IMG/VR virus record: IMGVR_UViG_3300032086_004246
Coordinates: 1-31,508 of that record
Reading direction: 5' to 3' (one strand)
Source: a virus
Length of the DNA stretch: 31,508 nt
Shown piece by piece: positions 8,306 to 16,258 of the stretch (within the stretch, counting starts at the first letter, position 1; each line of letters starts with the position of its first letter). The notes below the pieces were generated by a model. It was not told the DNA's origin, did no database searches, and was given only the letters and a program-made list of their open reading frames with translations. The position numbers were made by a program, and so were the translations under genes.

Positions 8306-8313
8306 TATTTATT
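8306..8313 (-). promoter_or_regulatory. Late promoter of the tail tube gene, 5-nt spacing
   Basis: AATAAATA on the minus strand, followed by TTTTT and then the ATG at 8300. The predicted start is the A of the AUG. This also supports the 8300 start over the longer frame. Confidence 0.7.
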
Positions 8314-8336
8314 CTCAACCAAATGTTTACATTCAA

Positions 8337-8344
8337 ATTAAATA
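8337..8344 (+). promoter_or_regulatory. Late promoter of the tape-measure gene, 6-nt spacing
   Basis: ATTAAATA (TAAATA core intact) ends 6 nt before the ATG at 8351. It is divergent from the tube promoter, and only 23 bp separate the two elements. Confidence 0.6.
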
Positions 8345-8350
8345 TTTTAT

Positions 8351-10075
8351 ATGGCTCTAGACCAACAAATTATACAATTGATTAAACAAACGGATAAAAG
8401 ACAGAGTACTTTCCGTCAAAGATCAATTGATAGTATGTATAATACTAAATCTCAATTAGAGAATTTAGATAATATTACTAGATATAATACTAAGCAAAAT
8501 AACACCTTAAAAGGTACTTTAGATAACTTAACTAAACAAGTATATAAAGGTAATAATAATAAAAATAATAATAATACTGATAAAATACTTACTGACTTAA
8601 AATCTATAGAATCTAGTTCATCTGAAACTGTAGTTGATAAGCTAGATGAAATAAGAGATCTCATGCAAGATCAAAGAGATATATTTAAAAAATATTTTTC
8701 TGATATGCGAAGAGATAAAAGCATGGAGGTTGAAAGTGATGATAAAAAGAGCAAGAAACAGATAGCAACTATAGTTGCTGCTACTCAAAAAAGCTCTAAA
8801 GACACAAGACAGCAAACTGCTAGTAGCGGTGGTTCTGGTTTTGGCGCAGCTGCTTTAGCATTAGCACCCGTTCTTGGTCCTTTGGGTTTAATTTCTAATT
8901 TAGGTAGAGGCGCTAGTAGATTGTTCAGTAGAGGAGCTAATGCGTTCAAAAATTTGACCGGACGTACCCCTGAAGGATTAAAAGGGTTGCAACAAAAAGG
9001 AACTCGACAACAAGCTAAGCTTGATGCTTCGAAATCTAAAATGGCAAAGCAACAACAAAGCGTTACCCGAGCTCAAGAACAACTTAAGAGATTGCAAAAA
9101 GCAGATCCTAACTCCAAGTTAGCTAAAAATACTCAAGATCTACTAAATAAAAGACAAAAAGATTTATCTAAGACTGTCAAGCAGTCTGAAAAATTAGCTA
9201 AAGACTTAGGTAAAACTCAAAAAACCATTTCAAATGTAACTAAAAGCTTGGCTCCGCCTAAACTCCCATCAAGTGTAGCTGGTCGGGCTGCAGCTGGATT
9301 AGGAAAAGGTGCAGCAGCAACAGCGAAGGGATTGGGTAAAGCTTTAGGACCTATTGGTTTGGTTGCAGGGGTAGGGTTCGAAGCATACGACACTTTTAAT
9401 CTACTTACTATGGATGAAAAAACTCGTAAGCAAGAGTTAAATAAAATAGCAGATGATTTATCTGAAAAAGGTCCTCTTGGGAGAGCATGGTATGCGCTCA
9501 ATAATCAATCAAAAACAATAGCCGCGACTTACTCTACTATCGCAGAAACAGCAGATTTAAATAATCAAACAAAGCTGCTAGATGAATTCAATGAAGAAAA
9601 AGCTAGGGAATTAGAGTTACGAAAACAAATAAATAAAGAAAACGAAACTCAAGAAGTTATAGAAAAAAAATTAGCTGATATAGGCGACCTCAAAGATATT
9701 AATTTTAATCAATATGAGTCTAAAGCAGCATTAAATAGTTTCTTGTCTACCCCTGAAGGGAGAAAATATATAGAACAACGCGCTCTTAAAGAAGGTCGCA
9801 CAAAAATACAAGCCAGAAGAGAAATATTAGAAGACTATGAATTTTCAGACCCTGGTACTGAGAGTCCTATAGAACAAAAACAAGAACAAGTATTACCGGC
9901 TGTTACATTAAGCAGTTCATTGGAAAATAATACTAAGGCATTTAAAACTTTATCAGAAGATCTAAAGAACCTTATTGAACAACAGCAACCTGTGGTAATG
10001 AACAATAGTAACACATCTATTAATGCCCCGAGTATGGATTACGGAGAAAGGCAAAGACTTTCAGTAGCAGGATAA
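8351..10075 (+). CDS. Tail length tape-measure protein, T4 gp29-like by position
   Basis: 574 residues, close to T4 gp29 (590), which sets tail length and caps the hub. It is helix-rich: an N-terminal Asn/Lys/Asp-rich coiled-coil stretch (to about 150), a Gly/Ala hydrophobic segment (about 160-186, GAAALALAPVLGPLGLISNL), a long coiled coil rich in Gln/Lys (about 220-300), a second Gly/Ala hydrophobic segment (about 305-350), then acidic helices. Two membrane-like patches between coiled coils are typical of tape measures, which insert in the host membrane on ejection. It is immediately followed by the gp48-like gene, as in T4 (29-48). No sequence-level match to gp29 was recognised, so the call rests on composition, length and order. 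Confidence 0.68.
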   Translation: MALDQQIIQLIKQTDKRQSTFRQRSIDSMYNTKSQLENLDNITRYNTKQNNTLKGTLDNLTKQVYKGNNNKNNNNTDKILTDLKSIESSSSETVVDKLDEIRDLMQDQRDIFKKYFSDMRRDKSMEVESDDKKSKKQIATIVAATQKSSKDTRQQTASSGGSGFGAAALALAPVLGPLGLISNLGRGASRLFSRGANAFKNLTGRTPEGLKGLQQKGTRQQAKLDASKSKMAKQQQSVTRAQEQLKRLQKADPNSKLAKNTQDLLNKRQKDLSKTVKQSEKLAKDLGKTQKTISNVTKSLAPPKLPSSVAGRAAAGLGKGAAATAKGLGKALGPIGLVAGVGFEAYDTFNLLTMDEKTRKQELNKIADDLSEKGPLGRAWYALNNQSKTIAATYSTIAETADLNNQTKLLDEFNEEKARELELRKQINKENETQEVIEKKLADIGDLKDINFNQYESKAALNSFLSTPEGRKYIEQRALKEGRTKIQARREILEDYEFSDPGTESPIEQKQEQVLPAVTLSSSLENNTKAFKTLSEDLKNLIEQQQPVVMNNSNTSINAPSMDYGERQRLSVAG

Positions 10076-10079
10076 AATT

Positions 10080-11258
10080 ATGAGTAGTTATTTTAAATTA
10101 AATTTAAACCCAGAAGTAGCTAGTAAGACAGCTGGAGCTGCATTAATTAATAATGTCTCGTCAAGCAAAATGGCACCGTTACCTGAGCCAATAGTCGGTA
10201 ACGGTATAATTAATGTTTCTAAAGACTTTAAGTGGACTAAAACTCAAAGAACTAATCAAAATGAGTATTTGAAAGATAATATCCCTGTACTACACTTAAA
10301 AGAATTTTACGTAACTCAACCTGGGTTTGTATCAAATGTACAAAACATTTTTGAAACTGTAGTTAATGGATTTAGTACCGCGGCAAGCACAGGGTTAGAC
10401 TCCTTACCAGACGATAGTATAGCTGCCCGTGGGGTAGAAAAAGCAAAAGAAATAATGGGCAATTTTGAGCAGAGTGATTTCTATCAAGATTCTATTGGTC
10501 AAAATATTAAAGATATAAAAGAAGCAGGTACTGCGTTAAATGAAAAATTTAATTTAGTAAGCAAAGGAGTTAATGTAGGGTCAGCTGCTTATATGAAAAC
10601 TTACGAAAACATATACGGGGTTTATCCTACAGGATTTAAACACGTTTTACCTTACTTTGTATCTCAGTGGAAAACAGTTAATAACTCTTGGCAAGATTCT
10701 TTTGGATCTCAAAGTAGTAATATAAATGTTGGAGCCGCTGGAAAAGCTTTATCTAAGTTTGCTGATATTGCTGGTAAAGTAACGTCTGGTTTTGGAATGG
10801 ATTTTGCTAAAACCTTTTCTTATCCTAACGAAGGACCGGATACTAGCTTTTCTCTTATTTTAGATAATACATATGATAGTTATTATGACAATAGACGTTT
10901 CAATAGTTATCAACATAATTGGGAGTTTATATTTTTATTATTATATCAGAATCTTCCTAACAGGAGAAATAAATTATTTTATGATCCTCCAGTAATTTAT
11001 AGAGCTCAGGTCCCTGGGGTTTTCTCTTATTTATATAGTTACTTAGCTAGCTTGTCTGTTACGAGTATAGGTAACAGACAACCGAAAGAAATATTTCTTA
11101 ATTTACAAGATGAGGATGGTAGACTTGAGCTAAAGACATTTAAAACGTTAATACCAGAAGCATTTAAAATTGATATAACTTTAAAGAGCTTACTACCTGA
11201 AACTAAAAATTTATTTTTAAATAGTTTGGAAAACAAAGTAACAGTATCTAAGCAATAA
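10080..11258 (+). CDS. gp48: Tail tube cap / baseplate protein, T4 gp48-like
   Basis: 392 residues (T4 gp48 is 364). The C-terminal half has the gp48 signature pattern: NWEFIFLLLYQNLPNRRN (about 282-299), then PPVIYRAQVPGVFSYLYSYL, a strand SVTSIGNRQ, and IPEAFKIDITLKSLLPETKN close to the C-terminus (about 357-376). gp48 sits on the baseplate hub and, with gp54, nucleates tube polymerisation. It starts 4 nt after the tape-measure stop and ends in a TAATG junction with the gp53 gene, so the tail-core genes form one tightly coupled operon. The family call is by pattern and synteny. Confidence 0.72.
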   Translation: MSSYFKLNLNPEVASKTAGAALINNVSSSKMAPLPEPIVGNGIINVSKDFKWTKTQRTNQNEYLKDNIPVLHLKEFYVTQPGFVSNVQNIFETVVNGFSTAASTGLDSLPDDSIAARGVEKAKEIMGNFEQSDFYQDSIGQNIKDIKEAGTALNEKFNLVSKGVNVGSAAYMKTYENIYGVYPTGFKHVLPYFVSQWKTVNNSWQDSFGSQSSNINVGAAGKALSKFADIAGKVTSGFGMDFAKTFSYPNEGPDTSFSLILDNTYDSYYDNRRFNSYQHNWEFIFLLLYQNLPNRRNKLFYDPPVIYRAQVPGVFSYLYSYLASLSVTSIGNRQPKEIFLNLQDEDGRLELKTFKTLIPEAFKIDITLKSLLPETKNLFLNSLENKVTVSKQ

Positions 11259-11632
11259 TGAAAATTGTAGATTTAAATTTAAAAAATAATGATATAAAAG
11301 ATCTAAATAGATTGGGTAAATCTAGATATGAAAATCTTTTTAAAGTTGGTAAAAATAATGAATTCTATTTTTATAATATTTTAAAGACTGTCAGATTTCC
11401 TGAAAATTTAAATTCAGATATTTTTTATTACAAAAGAATAAACAGCAGAATGCCTTATACTGCTATAAGTTATCAAGTTTATAATACTCAAGATTTGTGG
11501 TGGTTTATATTACTAACTAATAATATTACAAATCCCGTGCAAGTATTAGAAACAGGTACGAAATTAAAAATAATAAAAAAAGAATTTGTCAATTCTATTA
11601 TTGAAAATATTTTAAAGATAAGTAATGCCTAA
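11258..11632 (+). CDS. gp53: Baseplate wedge subunit, T4 gp53
   Basis: 124 residues, shorter than T4 gp53 (196). The diagnostic block is YYKRINSRMPYTAISYQVYN (about 57-76), then DLWWFILLTNNITNPVQVLETGTKLKI (79-105), the LysM-like core with its Trp pair that docks gp53 between wedges. gp53 links adjacent wedges through the ring of gp6 and the gp25 proteins, both encoded further on. The start shares one base with the preceding stop (TAATG) and the end overlaps the next gene by 8 nt. A short C-terminus after the LysM core is a difference from T4. Confidence 0.87.
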   Translation: MKIVDLNLKNNDIKDLNRLGKSRYENLFKVGKNNEFYFYNILKTVRFPENLNSDIFYYKRINSRMPYTAISYQVYNTQDLWWFILLTNNITNPVQVLETGTKLKIIKKEFVNSIIENILKISNA

Positions 11633-12974
11633 ATCTAGTATACCAGAAAAAAATAATATTGATACCAATTCCTATCTCCTTATAGACGGGGAAAGAGTTG
11701 GTATAGATATTACTTTGCTAAATAAAAACTCAAAAATGCCAATCCCTGTAGATAATTTTGTAGGGTTAGAGATAGAGGAAAATATAAATTCTCCCTTTTA
11801 TAAAGGGGTGTTAAAAATTAAGAATGATAATAATAGGTTTGATCTCATAGGGAGCGATACACCGAATTTCAAAATTGAATATAATTTTTTAGAAACTGGG
11901 GAAAATTTTATTGTAATAAATTTAAAAAGAGAAAATAAAATTAAATCTTATTTATTATTTGTTACTGAAGAGTCTAACGGCATAGAGAATAATATTAAGA
12001 TAAAAACATTTTTTGTAGAAAATGCATATTTTTATTTACTTAAAAATAATAAAATACCATTCTCAACTACTGAGTTAATCAAGGGAGATGTTACTCAATT
12101 ATCTGACGAGCAAAGACAGGTAAACATAAGTAATGCGATTGAAAAGCTGTTAAAAAATAGTATCGATGAATTTATTATAGATAAAGATCATTGGTATCTA
12201 AGTAAAACTAAAACTAATTTTTCTTCTAGTTACAATGAATCTGCTTTAGATAGTTTAAATTTTTTATTAGATAAAGCGCTTGATAATGATGATAATTTTT
12301 TGTTTTGTTTACAAAGGGATAACGTCTTTAGTTTATGGAGCATAAAAGATATGTATGATAGTTATTTAACGAGAAATTATGAAAATAATTTTGGAGGTAA
12401 TTTTCTCTTAGTATCAGAAGAAATGCCTGAAGAAAGTAGAAAAAATGTTTTAACTATGAGAGTTACAGATTATAATTTGTATAATGAAAACCCTAAGCAT
12501 ACATTAGATAATTTGGTTAATCATAAAGTTATAAACTACGATTTTAAAGGTAAAAAATTTAATTTATTATCTAAAGATAATTCATTTCACAATCTAAAAA
12601 CCTATATAAATAAAGAATTACTAAACGATAATACGATAATTAATAGAGAAGAAAACCCTAAAATAACTAACAACACAATTTATAAACCACTATACACAAC
12701 AACGTCTAATATTGAAACTGCCCGGTATGAAGGTAGAAATATTATTTTTAAAAATTTGATAAACCTTTCTACTATGCTCTCTTTTAGGTCTCAAGGAGTA
12801 TTCGAAGTTAATACCGGTAATTTTATTAACGTAACATATCAAACTGAAAACGAAAATCAGCGAAGTAATAAATTAAATGGAGGTTGGTTTGTTGTTGGCT
12901 ATAAGCATACATACACTATAAATTCCTTTTCATCAGAAATAGTCTGCACTAAATTTCACGAGTTAAAATTATGA
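11625..12974 (+). CDS. Baseplate hub protein, T4 gp27/gpD-like
   Basis: 449 residues. The N-terminal half is a strand-rich domain (PVDNFVGLEIEENINSPFYK, then IKTFFVENAYFYLL), and the C-terminal part has the hub barrel pattern: LVNHKVINYDFKGKKFNLL, then FRSQGVFEVNTGNFINVTY, and a final YKHTYTINSFSSEIVCTKFH. This 'promoted fields plus H-x-Y-x-x-x-x-F-x-S/T-E-x-x-C' ending is shared by gp27, gpD and VgrG hubs, in which a trimer adapts the six-fold tube to the three-fold spike. It starts 8 nt before the gp53 stop and ends in an ATGA overlap with the next gene. The gp5-type lysozyme spike that should sit on it is not in this window. Confidence 0.65.
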   Translation: MPKSSIPEKNNIDTNSYLLIDGERVGIDITLLNKNSKMPIPVDNFVGLEIEENINSPFYKGVLKIKNDNNRFDLIGSDTPNFKIEYNFLETGENFIVINLKRENKIKSYLLFVTEESNGIENNIKIKTFFVENAYFYLLKNNKIPFSTTELIKGDVTQLSDEQRQVNISNAIEKLLKNSIDEFIIDKDHWYLSKTKTNFSSSYNESALDSLNFLLDKALDNDDNFLFCLQRDNVFSLWSIKDMYDSYLTRNYENNFGGNFLLVSEEMPEESRKNVLTMRVTDYNLYNENPKHTLDNLVNHKVINYDFKGKKFNLLSKDNSFHNLKTYINKELLNDNTIINREENPKITNNTIYKPLYTTTSNIETARYEGRNIIFKNLINLSTMLSFRSQGVFEVNTGNFINVTYQTENENQRSNKLNGGWFVVGYKHTYTINSFSSEIVCTKFHELKL

Positions 12975-13801
12975 GTCAAGTACCTTCCAAAACTTTATTG
13001 CATGAGTTAGTAAATACAAAGTTCACTAACTCTCATAAATTTCAGGTTAGCGCGACTAAGGAAAATAAACCATTCACTGCTCATAAAGATCAGTTTGAAC
13101 TGTATAATGATTTTACTAATACTAAACAAAAAAATGACCCTATTAGCGCTGAAGCAAATTTTTGGAAAGATAATATAAATAAAATAACAAATTTACCGCC
13201 AGAGTTTGTAGTTTACTGGTTAGATAAATTTGAAACAACTCATCCTAAAGTAAAAGAAGAATTAAAATCTAATACAAATATAGAAGAAACGATTTACCAG
13301 AATTTTGGAGACCCTATAACTAATATTTTTAGACAAGATGAAAATATAAGCGCGAGGTATATTCCTTTTGATGATATAGATTTTGAAGCTAATCCCCCAA
13401 GTCCACTAACACCTATACTTCAAGATAAATTAAATGTTAATATACAAACAAATATTTTAAACTCATCTACTAAAGTTAATAGTTTGTTTAATAATAATAT
13501 TAATAAGTTATACGACGGATCAAAACAAGATCAAGCTCATCAATCTAACTTAACAACTGATTATTTACATTTACAGCGACTCACAGAAAATAAACCTGAG
13601 CTTTTAGAATTAGTAGCTGATTACTTAGGAGATTTATACGAGATATTATTATATATCTTTAACTATAAACTTAATAATATACAAAAAGTTTTTCCGGCAA
13701 CCTTTAATGTAAATGTAGAAGGAAAAGAAACTGAAGTGGATACTTTAGGTAACCAGGTACAAAAAGAAAAGAAATATAATACCAAAGACTTAATCGGTTG
13801 A
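12971..13801 (+). CDS. Uncharacterised baseplate-operon protein
   Basis: 276 residues. It follows the hub gene in an ATGA overlap and closes the tail-core operon. It is polar and Asn/Lys/Glu-rich. The first half has a Trp-containing helix (SAEANFWKDNINKI), a second motif PPEFVVYWLDKF and helical stretches. The second half has a coiled-coil-like section (NNINKLYDGSKQDQAHQSN), a hydrophobic helix LYEILLYIFNYKL, and a strand-rich end. No enzyme motif is seen, nor a signal peptide. By position it could be a hub-associated or spike-attachment protein or a gp28-like factor. I do not recognise the family. Its stop overlaps the convergent gene by 12 nt. Confidence 0.4.
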   Translation: MSQVPSKTLLHELVNTKFTNSHKFQVSATKENKPFTAHKDQFELYNDFTNTKQKNDPISAEANFWKDNINKITNLPPEFVVYWLDKFETTHPKVKEELKSNTNIEETIYQNFGDPITNIFRQDENISARYIPFDDIDFEANPPSPLTPILQDKLNVNIQTNILNSSTKVNSLFNNNINKLYDGSKQDQAHQSNLTTDYLHLQRLTENKPELLELVADYLGDLYEILLYIFNYKLNNIQKVFPATFNVNVEGKETEVDTLGNQVQKEKKYNTKDLIG

Positions 13802-14242
13802 TTCTTCTGCGTCGATGTTGATTACATCTTTACCATCTATTAGCTTTTTTAAAACTTCTTCTCTAGATATTTTTAGTTTATGCTCTTGTTCGCTATTTTG
13901 GAGCATTTGCTTAGATTGAATATCTAATTGTTTTACTTGCAATTGAGTTTTAGATTTCTTATCCTGTGTTACAAGCTTATTAAGAGTTTCTATTGCTCCG
14001 GTTGATGCTTTAACTAACTCAGCTAGAGATGAAACATTATCTGCATCAGGTACATGAAAAACAACCTCTTTCATATTATCAATCATCTCCATGCTATCCT
14101 TGATTAGCTTAGCGGATTGATCTATAATGAATTGCTCGACCTCTTCTTTTTCGAGGGGTTCCATATCTTTCTTAGCAGCTATTTGTTTAGCTTCTTTTGG
14201 AATATTTTTAAGCTGTGCTATAATATCATTAGCTTCTTCCAT
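13790..14242 (-). CDS. Coiled-coil protein, possibly terminase small subunit (gp16-like)
   Basis: 150 residues, almost entirely predicted helix and highly charged. The central part (FIIDQSAKLIKDSMEMIDNM, a turn with FHVPDADNVSS, then LAELVKASTGAIETLNKLV) recalls T4 gp16 (164 residues), where a helix is followed by '[32 protein letters not shown]'. The C-terminal coiled coil (KQLDIQSKQMLQNSEQEH) leads to KISREEVLKKLIDG. If correct, it would form the ring that recognises DNA and stimulates TerL. It lies over 12 kb from terL, inverted and alone, with an exact TATAAATA promoter. Alternative: a structural or assembly coiled-coil protein. Confidence 0.45.
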   Translation of the reverse strand: MEEANDIIAQLKNIPKEAKQIAAKKDMEPLEKEEVEQFIIDQSAKLIKDSMEMIDNMKEVVFHVPDADNVSSLAELVKASTGAIETLNKLVTQDKKSKTQLQVKQLDIQSKQMLQNSEQEHKLKISREEVLKKLIDGKDVINIDAEESTD

Positions 14243-14247
14243 AGGAG

Positions 14248-14255
14248 TATTTATA
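14248..14255 (-). promoter_or_regulatory. Late promoter of the gp16-like gene, 5-nt spacing
   Basis: Exact TATAAATA on the minus strand followed by CTCCT and the ATG at 14242. The spacer is anti-Shine-Dalgarno-like rather than Shine-Dalgarno-like, so translation is unlikely to rely on a leader. The predicted start coincides with the AUG. Confidence 0.75.
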
Positions 14256-14311
14256 ATTTGTTTCTAAGAATTAAACCTTGAACATAAAATAGAAATATAT
14301 ATCATACACAT

Positions 14312-14794
14312 ATGACTGAAAATGTAAATTGGAATATCGTAGATGAACCTGCGATCAAAGTTAAGTTTTTGAAAACTCATGATGACGCTATTCTACCGAA
14401 AGTTAATAACAACGCATGGGCGACAGGAGACTCTGGTTACGATATTTTTAGTGTAGAGGATGTTGTTATTCCTGCTCGTAGCTCTGTAGTAGCACCCGTT
14501 GGTATTACAGTTGCTGATATTTCACCTGGTTATTGGTTTCGAATTGAACCTCGATCAGGTTTAGGCTTTAAGCATAATATTCAACCTCATCTTGGAGTTA
14601 TTGATAATCAATATCGTGGTGACCTAGGGGTTAAACTTTATAACTTTAGCGATACTGATGTAACTATTGAAAAAGGTAAAGCTGTTGCTCAGTTTGTTGT
14701 CTACCCTCTCTTGCAAGTTGCAGTTGATTGGTCGGATGAAGTAACTGAGACTAATCGTGGTGCTAAGGGCTTTGGTTCATCTGATAGTAAGTAA
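14312..14794 (+). CDS. dut: dUTP pyrophosphatase
   Basis: Hydrolyses dUTP to dUMP and PPi, keeping uracil out of phage DNA and feeding dTMP synthesis. 160 residues, trimeric dUTPase family with all five motifs: I SGYDIF (41-46), II PRSGLG (80-85), III GVIDNQYRGDL (95-105, with the catalytic Asp98 and Tyr101), IV KGKAVAQFVV (121-130) and V RGAKGFGSS (149-157). An N-terminal extension of about 20 residues precedes the barrel. T4 itself uses a different enzyme (gp56 dCTPase/dUTPase), so this is a functional replacement. No late-type element lies upstream. The next gene starts 3 nt after its stop, suggesting an early or middle bicistronic unit. Confidence 0.97.
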   Translation: MTENVNWNIVDEPAIKVKFLKTHDDAILPKVNNNAWATGDSGYDIFSVEDVVIPARSSVVAPVGITVADISPGYWFRIEPRSGLGFKHNIQPHLGVIDNQYRGDLGVKLYNFSDTDVTIEKGKAVAQFVVYPLLQVAVDWSDEVTETNRGAKGFGSSDSK

Positions 14795-14797
14795 GTT

Positions 14798-15721
14798 ATG
14801 GAAATTACCGACATCTGGGTAGAGAAGTATAGACCAACGAAATTAGAAGATGTAGTTCTTTCTGATGACGCGCGTGGTTATTTTAACAATGTTAAACAAA
14901 CTGGTAATCTACCTAACTTGTTACTTGTTGGATCCCCAGGTGTCGGTAAAACTACTTTAGCGAAGGTCATAATTAGCGATATTCTGAATGCACAATATCT
15001 TTATATTAATGCATCAGATGAGAACGGTATTGATACAATCCGTACTAAAGTACTAAACTTCGCTCAAACGCAAAGTATTTTTGGTACTACTAAGGTTATT
15101 ATTCTTGATGAGTGTGATGGTCTTAGCCTTGATGCTCAAAAAGCTTTACGTAATAGTATGGAAGAATATCATGATATTGCTAGATTTGTTCTTACTGCAA
15201 ATTATCAGCATAAAATAATTCCTGCTCTTCAGTCTAGATGTCATGTATTCCAGTTTGCTCCTCCTAAACAAGAGTACGTAAAGAGAGTCTTACATATAGT
15301 AAAAGAAGAGAAAGTAGACATTGAGCAGCCATACCTGTCAGAGTTGATTAGTAAGTCATATCCTGATTTGCGTAAGTGTATCAATAGTATTCAAAAATAT
15401 ACTATTTCAGGTAAGCAAGTTAACGTGGTTAGCACTGCGGAGAACGTTATAGACTCATGTCTCTCCATAGTTAAAGGTAACAACCTATACAAGGCACGTA
15501 AGCATATTATCGAAAATGAGAGTGCGTTTAGCAATGATTATGATACCCTATTTAAAGTACTGTTTGATAAGCTATATGCTAATAAGCTAGGGTTATCAGA
15601 ACAAAAAAACAGAGACTGCATGATTACAGTCTCTGAATACTTTTATAGAAATAATATTGTTATTGATAAAGAGATTAACTTCTTTACTTGTTTGATTGAA
15701 TTATCAAGACAAATACTTTGA
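14798..15721 (+). CDS. gp44: Clamp-loader ATPase, T4 gp44 type
   Basis: AAA+ ATPase that loads the sliding clamp (gp45) on primer-template DNA. 307 residues; T4 gp44 has 319. It begins with the RFC-box WVEKYRPTKLEDVV (7-20), Walker A GSPGVGKT (45-52), Walker B VIILDECD (100-107), sensor 1 LTANY (132-136, Asn135) and the SRC motif (146-148) carrying the trans-acting arginine finger. It follows dut by 3 nt. In T4 the small loader subunit gp62 follows gp44 directly; here the next gene is an unrelated minus-strand one that overlaps the gp44 end by 18 nt. Confidence 0.95.
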   Translation: MEITDIWVEKYRPTKLEDVVLSDDARGYFNNVKQTGNLPNLLLVGSPGVGKTTLAKVIISDILNAQYLYINASDENGIDTIRTKVLNFAQTQSIFGTTKVIILDECDGLSLDAQKALRNSMEEYHDIARFVLTANYQHKIIPALQSRCHVFQFAPPKQEYVKRVLHIVKEEKVDIEQPYLSELISKSYPDLRKCINSIQKYTISGKQVNVVSTAENVIDSCLSIVKGNNLYKARKHIIENESAFSNDYDTLFKVLFDKLYANKLGLSEQKNRDCMITVSEYFYRNNIVIDKEINFFTCLIELSRQIL

Positions 15722-16216
15722 AGTATAGCTTTCACTCTCTGTAGCTAGCTTATAATCTCCACCTTCAATCTTGTTACTATTACCTACATCAACCTGAGCG
15801 TCTTCTACAGGCTCGGGTTTGTGGGTCAATTTTTCTTCTTTCTCGTTAGTTTTATCAGATCTGGTACCTCTATGTACATCTCCTTTTTCATCGAATTCAA
15901 CCAATTCGATTGGGATAGTTAGAGCATTACTATAAAAACCAGGAGCTTCTTCTACTGTAATATCAGCAATAAACTCTTTAGCTCCTAATGAATTAGTTTC
16001 GTACTGAGTAGACTTGATAGCACTAAATAAAATAAATTTACCCGCTTCTTGTAAAGCAATAATATTATCTACATAGCCCTGTCTGGCCTCGTCTAGGTTT
16101 TTATACCAGTCGGAGCTTTTTACATTAGAACGGATTTTAACATAATCTCCGGGAATTGCGCTTGTTTTTTCAAAGCGTTGGTATACCTCTTCGTATATTT
16201 CGTTAAATTTTCCCAT
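15704..16216 (-). CDS. Uncharacterised late protein with disordered acidic C-terminus
   Basis: 170 residues. The N-terminal part (EIYEEVYQRFEKTSAIPGDYVKIRSN) and a strand-rich middle (KFILFSAIKS, KEFIADITVEEAPGF, LTIPIELVEFD) suggest a small alpha/beta or barrel domain of about 110 residues, followed by a polar, probably disordered tail rich in Glu, Lys, Ser and Thr. No catalytic motif is seen. The start is supported by a CATAAATA element ending 6 nt before the ATG. The gene is alone on the minus strand, back to back with gp25, and overlaps gp44 by 18 nt at its 3' end. I do not recognise the family; a minor virion or assembly protein is possible. Confidence 0.4.
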   Translation of the reverse strand: MGKFNEIYEEVYQRFEKTSAIPGDYVKIRSNVKSSDWYKNLDEARQGYVDNIIALQEAGKFILFSAIKSTQYETNSLGAKEFIADITVEEAPGFYSNALTIPIELVEFDEKGDVHRGTRSDKTNEKEEKLTHKPEPVEDAQVDVGNSNKIEGGDYKLATESESYTSKYLS

Positions 16217-16222
16217 TTTAAT

Positions 16223-16230
16223 TATTTATG
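16223..16230 (-). promoter_or_regulatory. Late promoter of the 170-residue gene, 6-nt spacing
   Basis: CATAAATA on the minus strand, then ATTAAA and the ATG at 16216. It forms a back-to-back pair with the element at 16245-16252. Confidence 0.65.
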
Positions 16231-16244
16231 CTTTTTGTTTTATT

Positions 16245-16252
16245 ATTAAATA
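16245..16252 (+). promoter_or_regulatory. Late promoter of the wedge operon, 6-nt spacing
   Basis: ATTAAATA ends 6 nt (ATTAAT) before the gp25 ATG at 16259. It is the same variant and spacing as the tape-measure promoter at 8337-8344. Only 14 bp separate it from the opposing promoter. Confidence 0.6.
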
Positions 16253-16258
16253 ATTAAT

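Noticed and set aside
8301-8336. Longer start for the tail tube gene (12 extra residues)
   Set aside because: The extra residues do not fit the gp19 N-terminus and would place the late promoter inside the gene.
10068-10082. GATAAAAT just before the gp48-like ATG as a promoter
   Set aside because: It lacks the TAAATA core and contains the stop codon of the previous gene; the two genes are simply 4 nt apart.
12605-12612. Exact TATAAATA inside the hub gene (also 13174-13181, 22000-22007, 24807-24814)
   Set aside because: These lie within coding sequence, not at a fixed distance from any start, and match the number expected by chance in such A+T-rich DNA.
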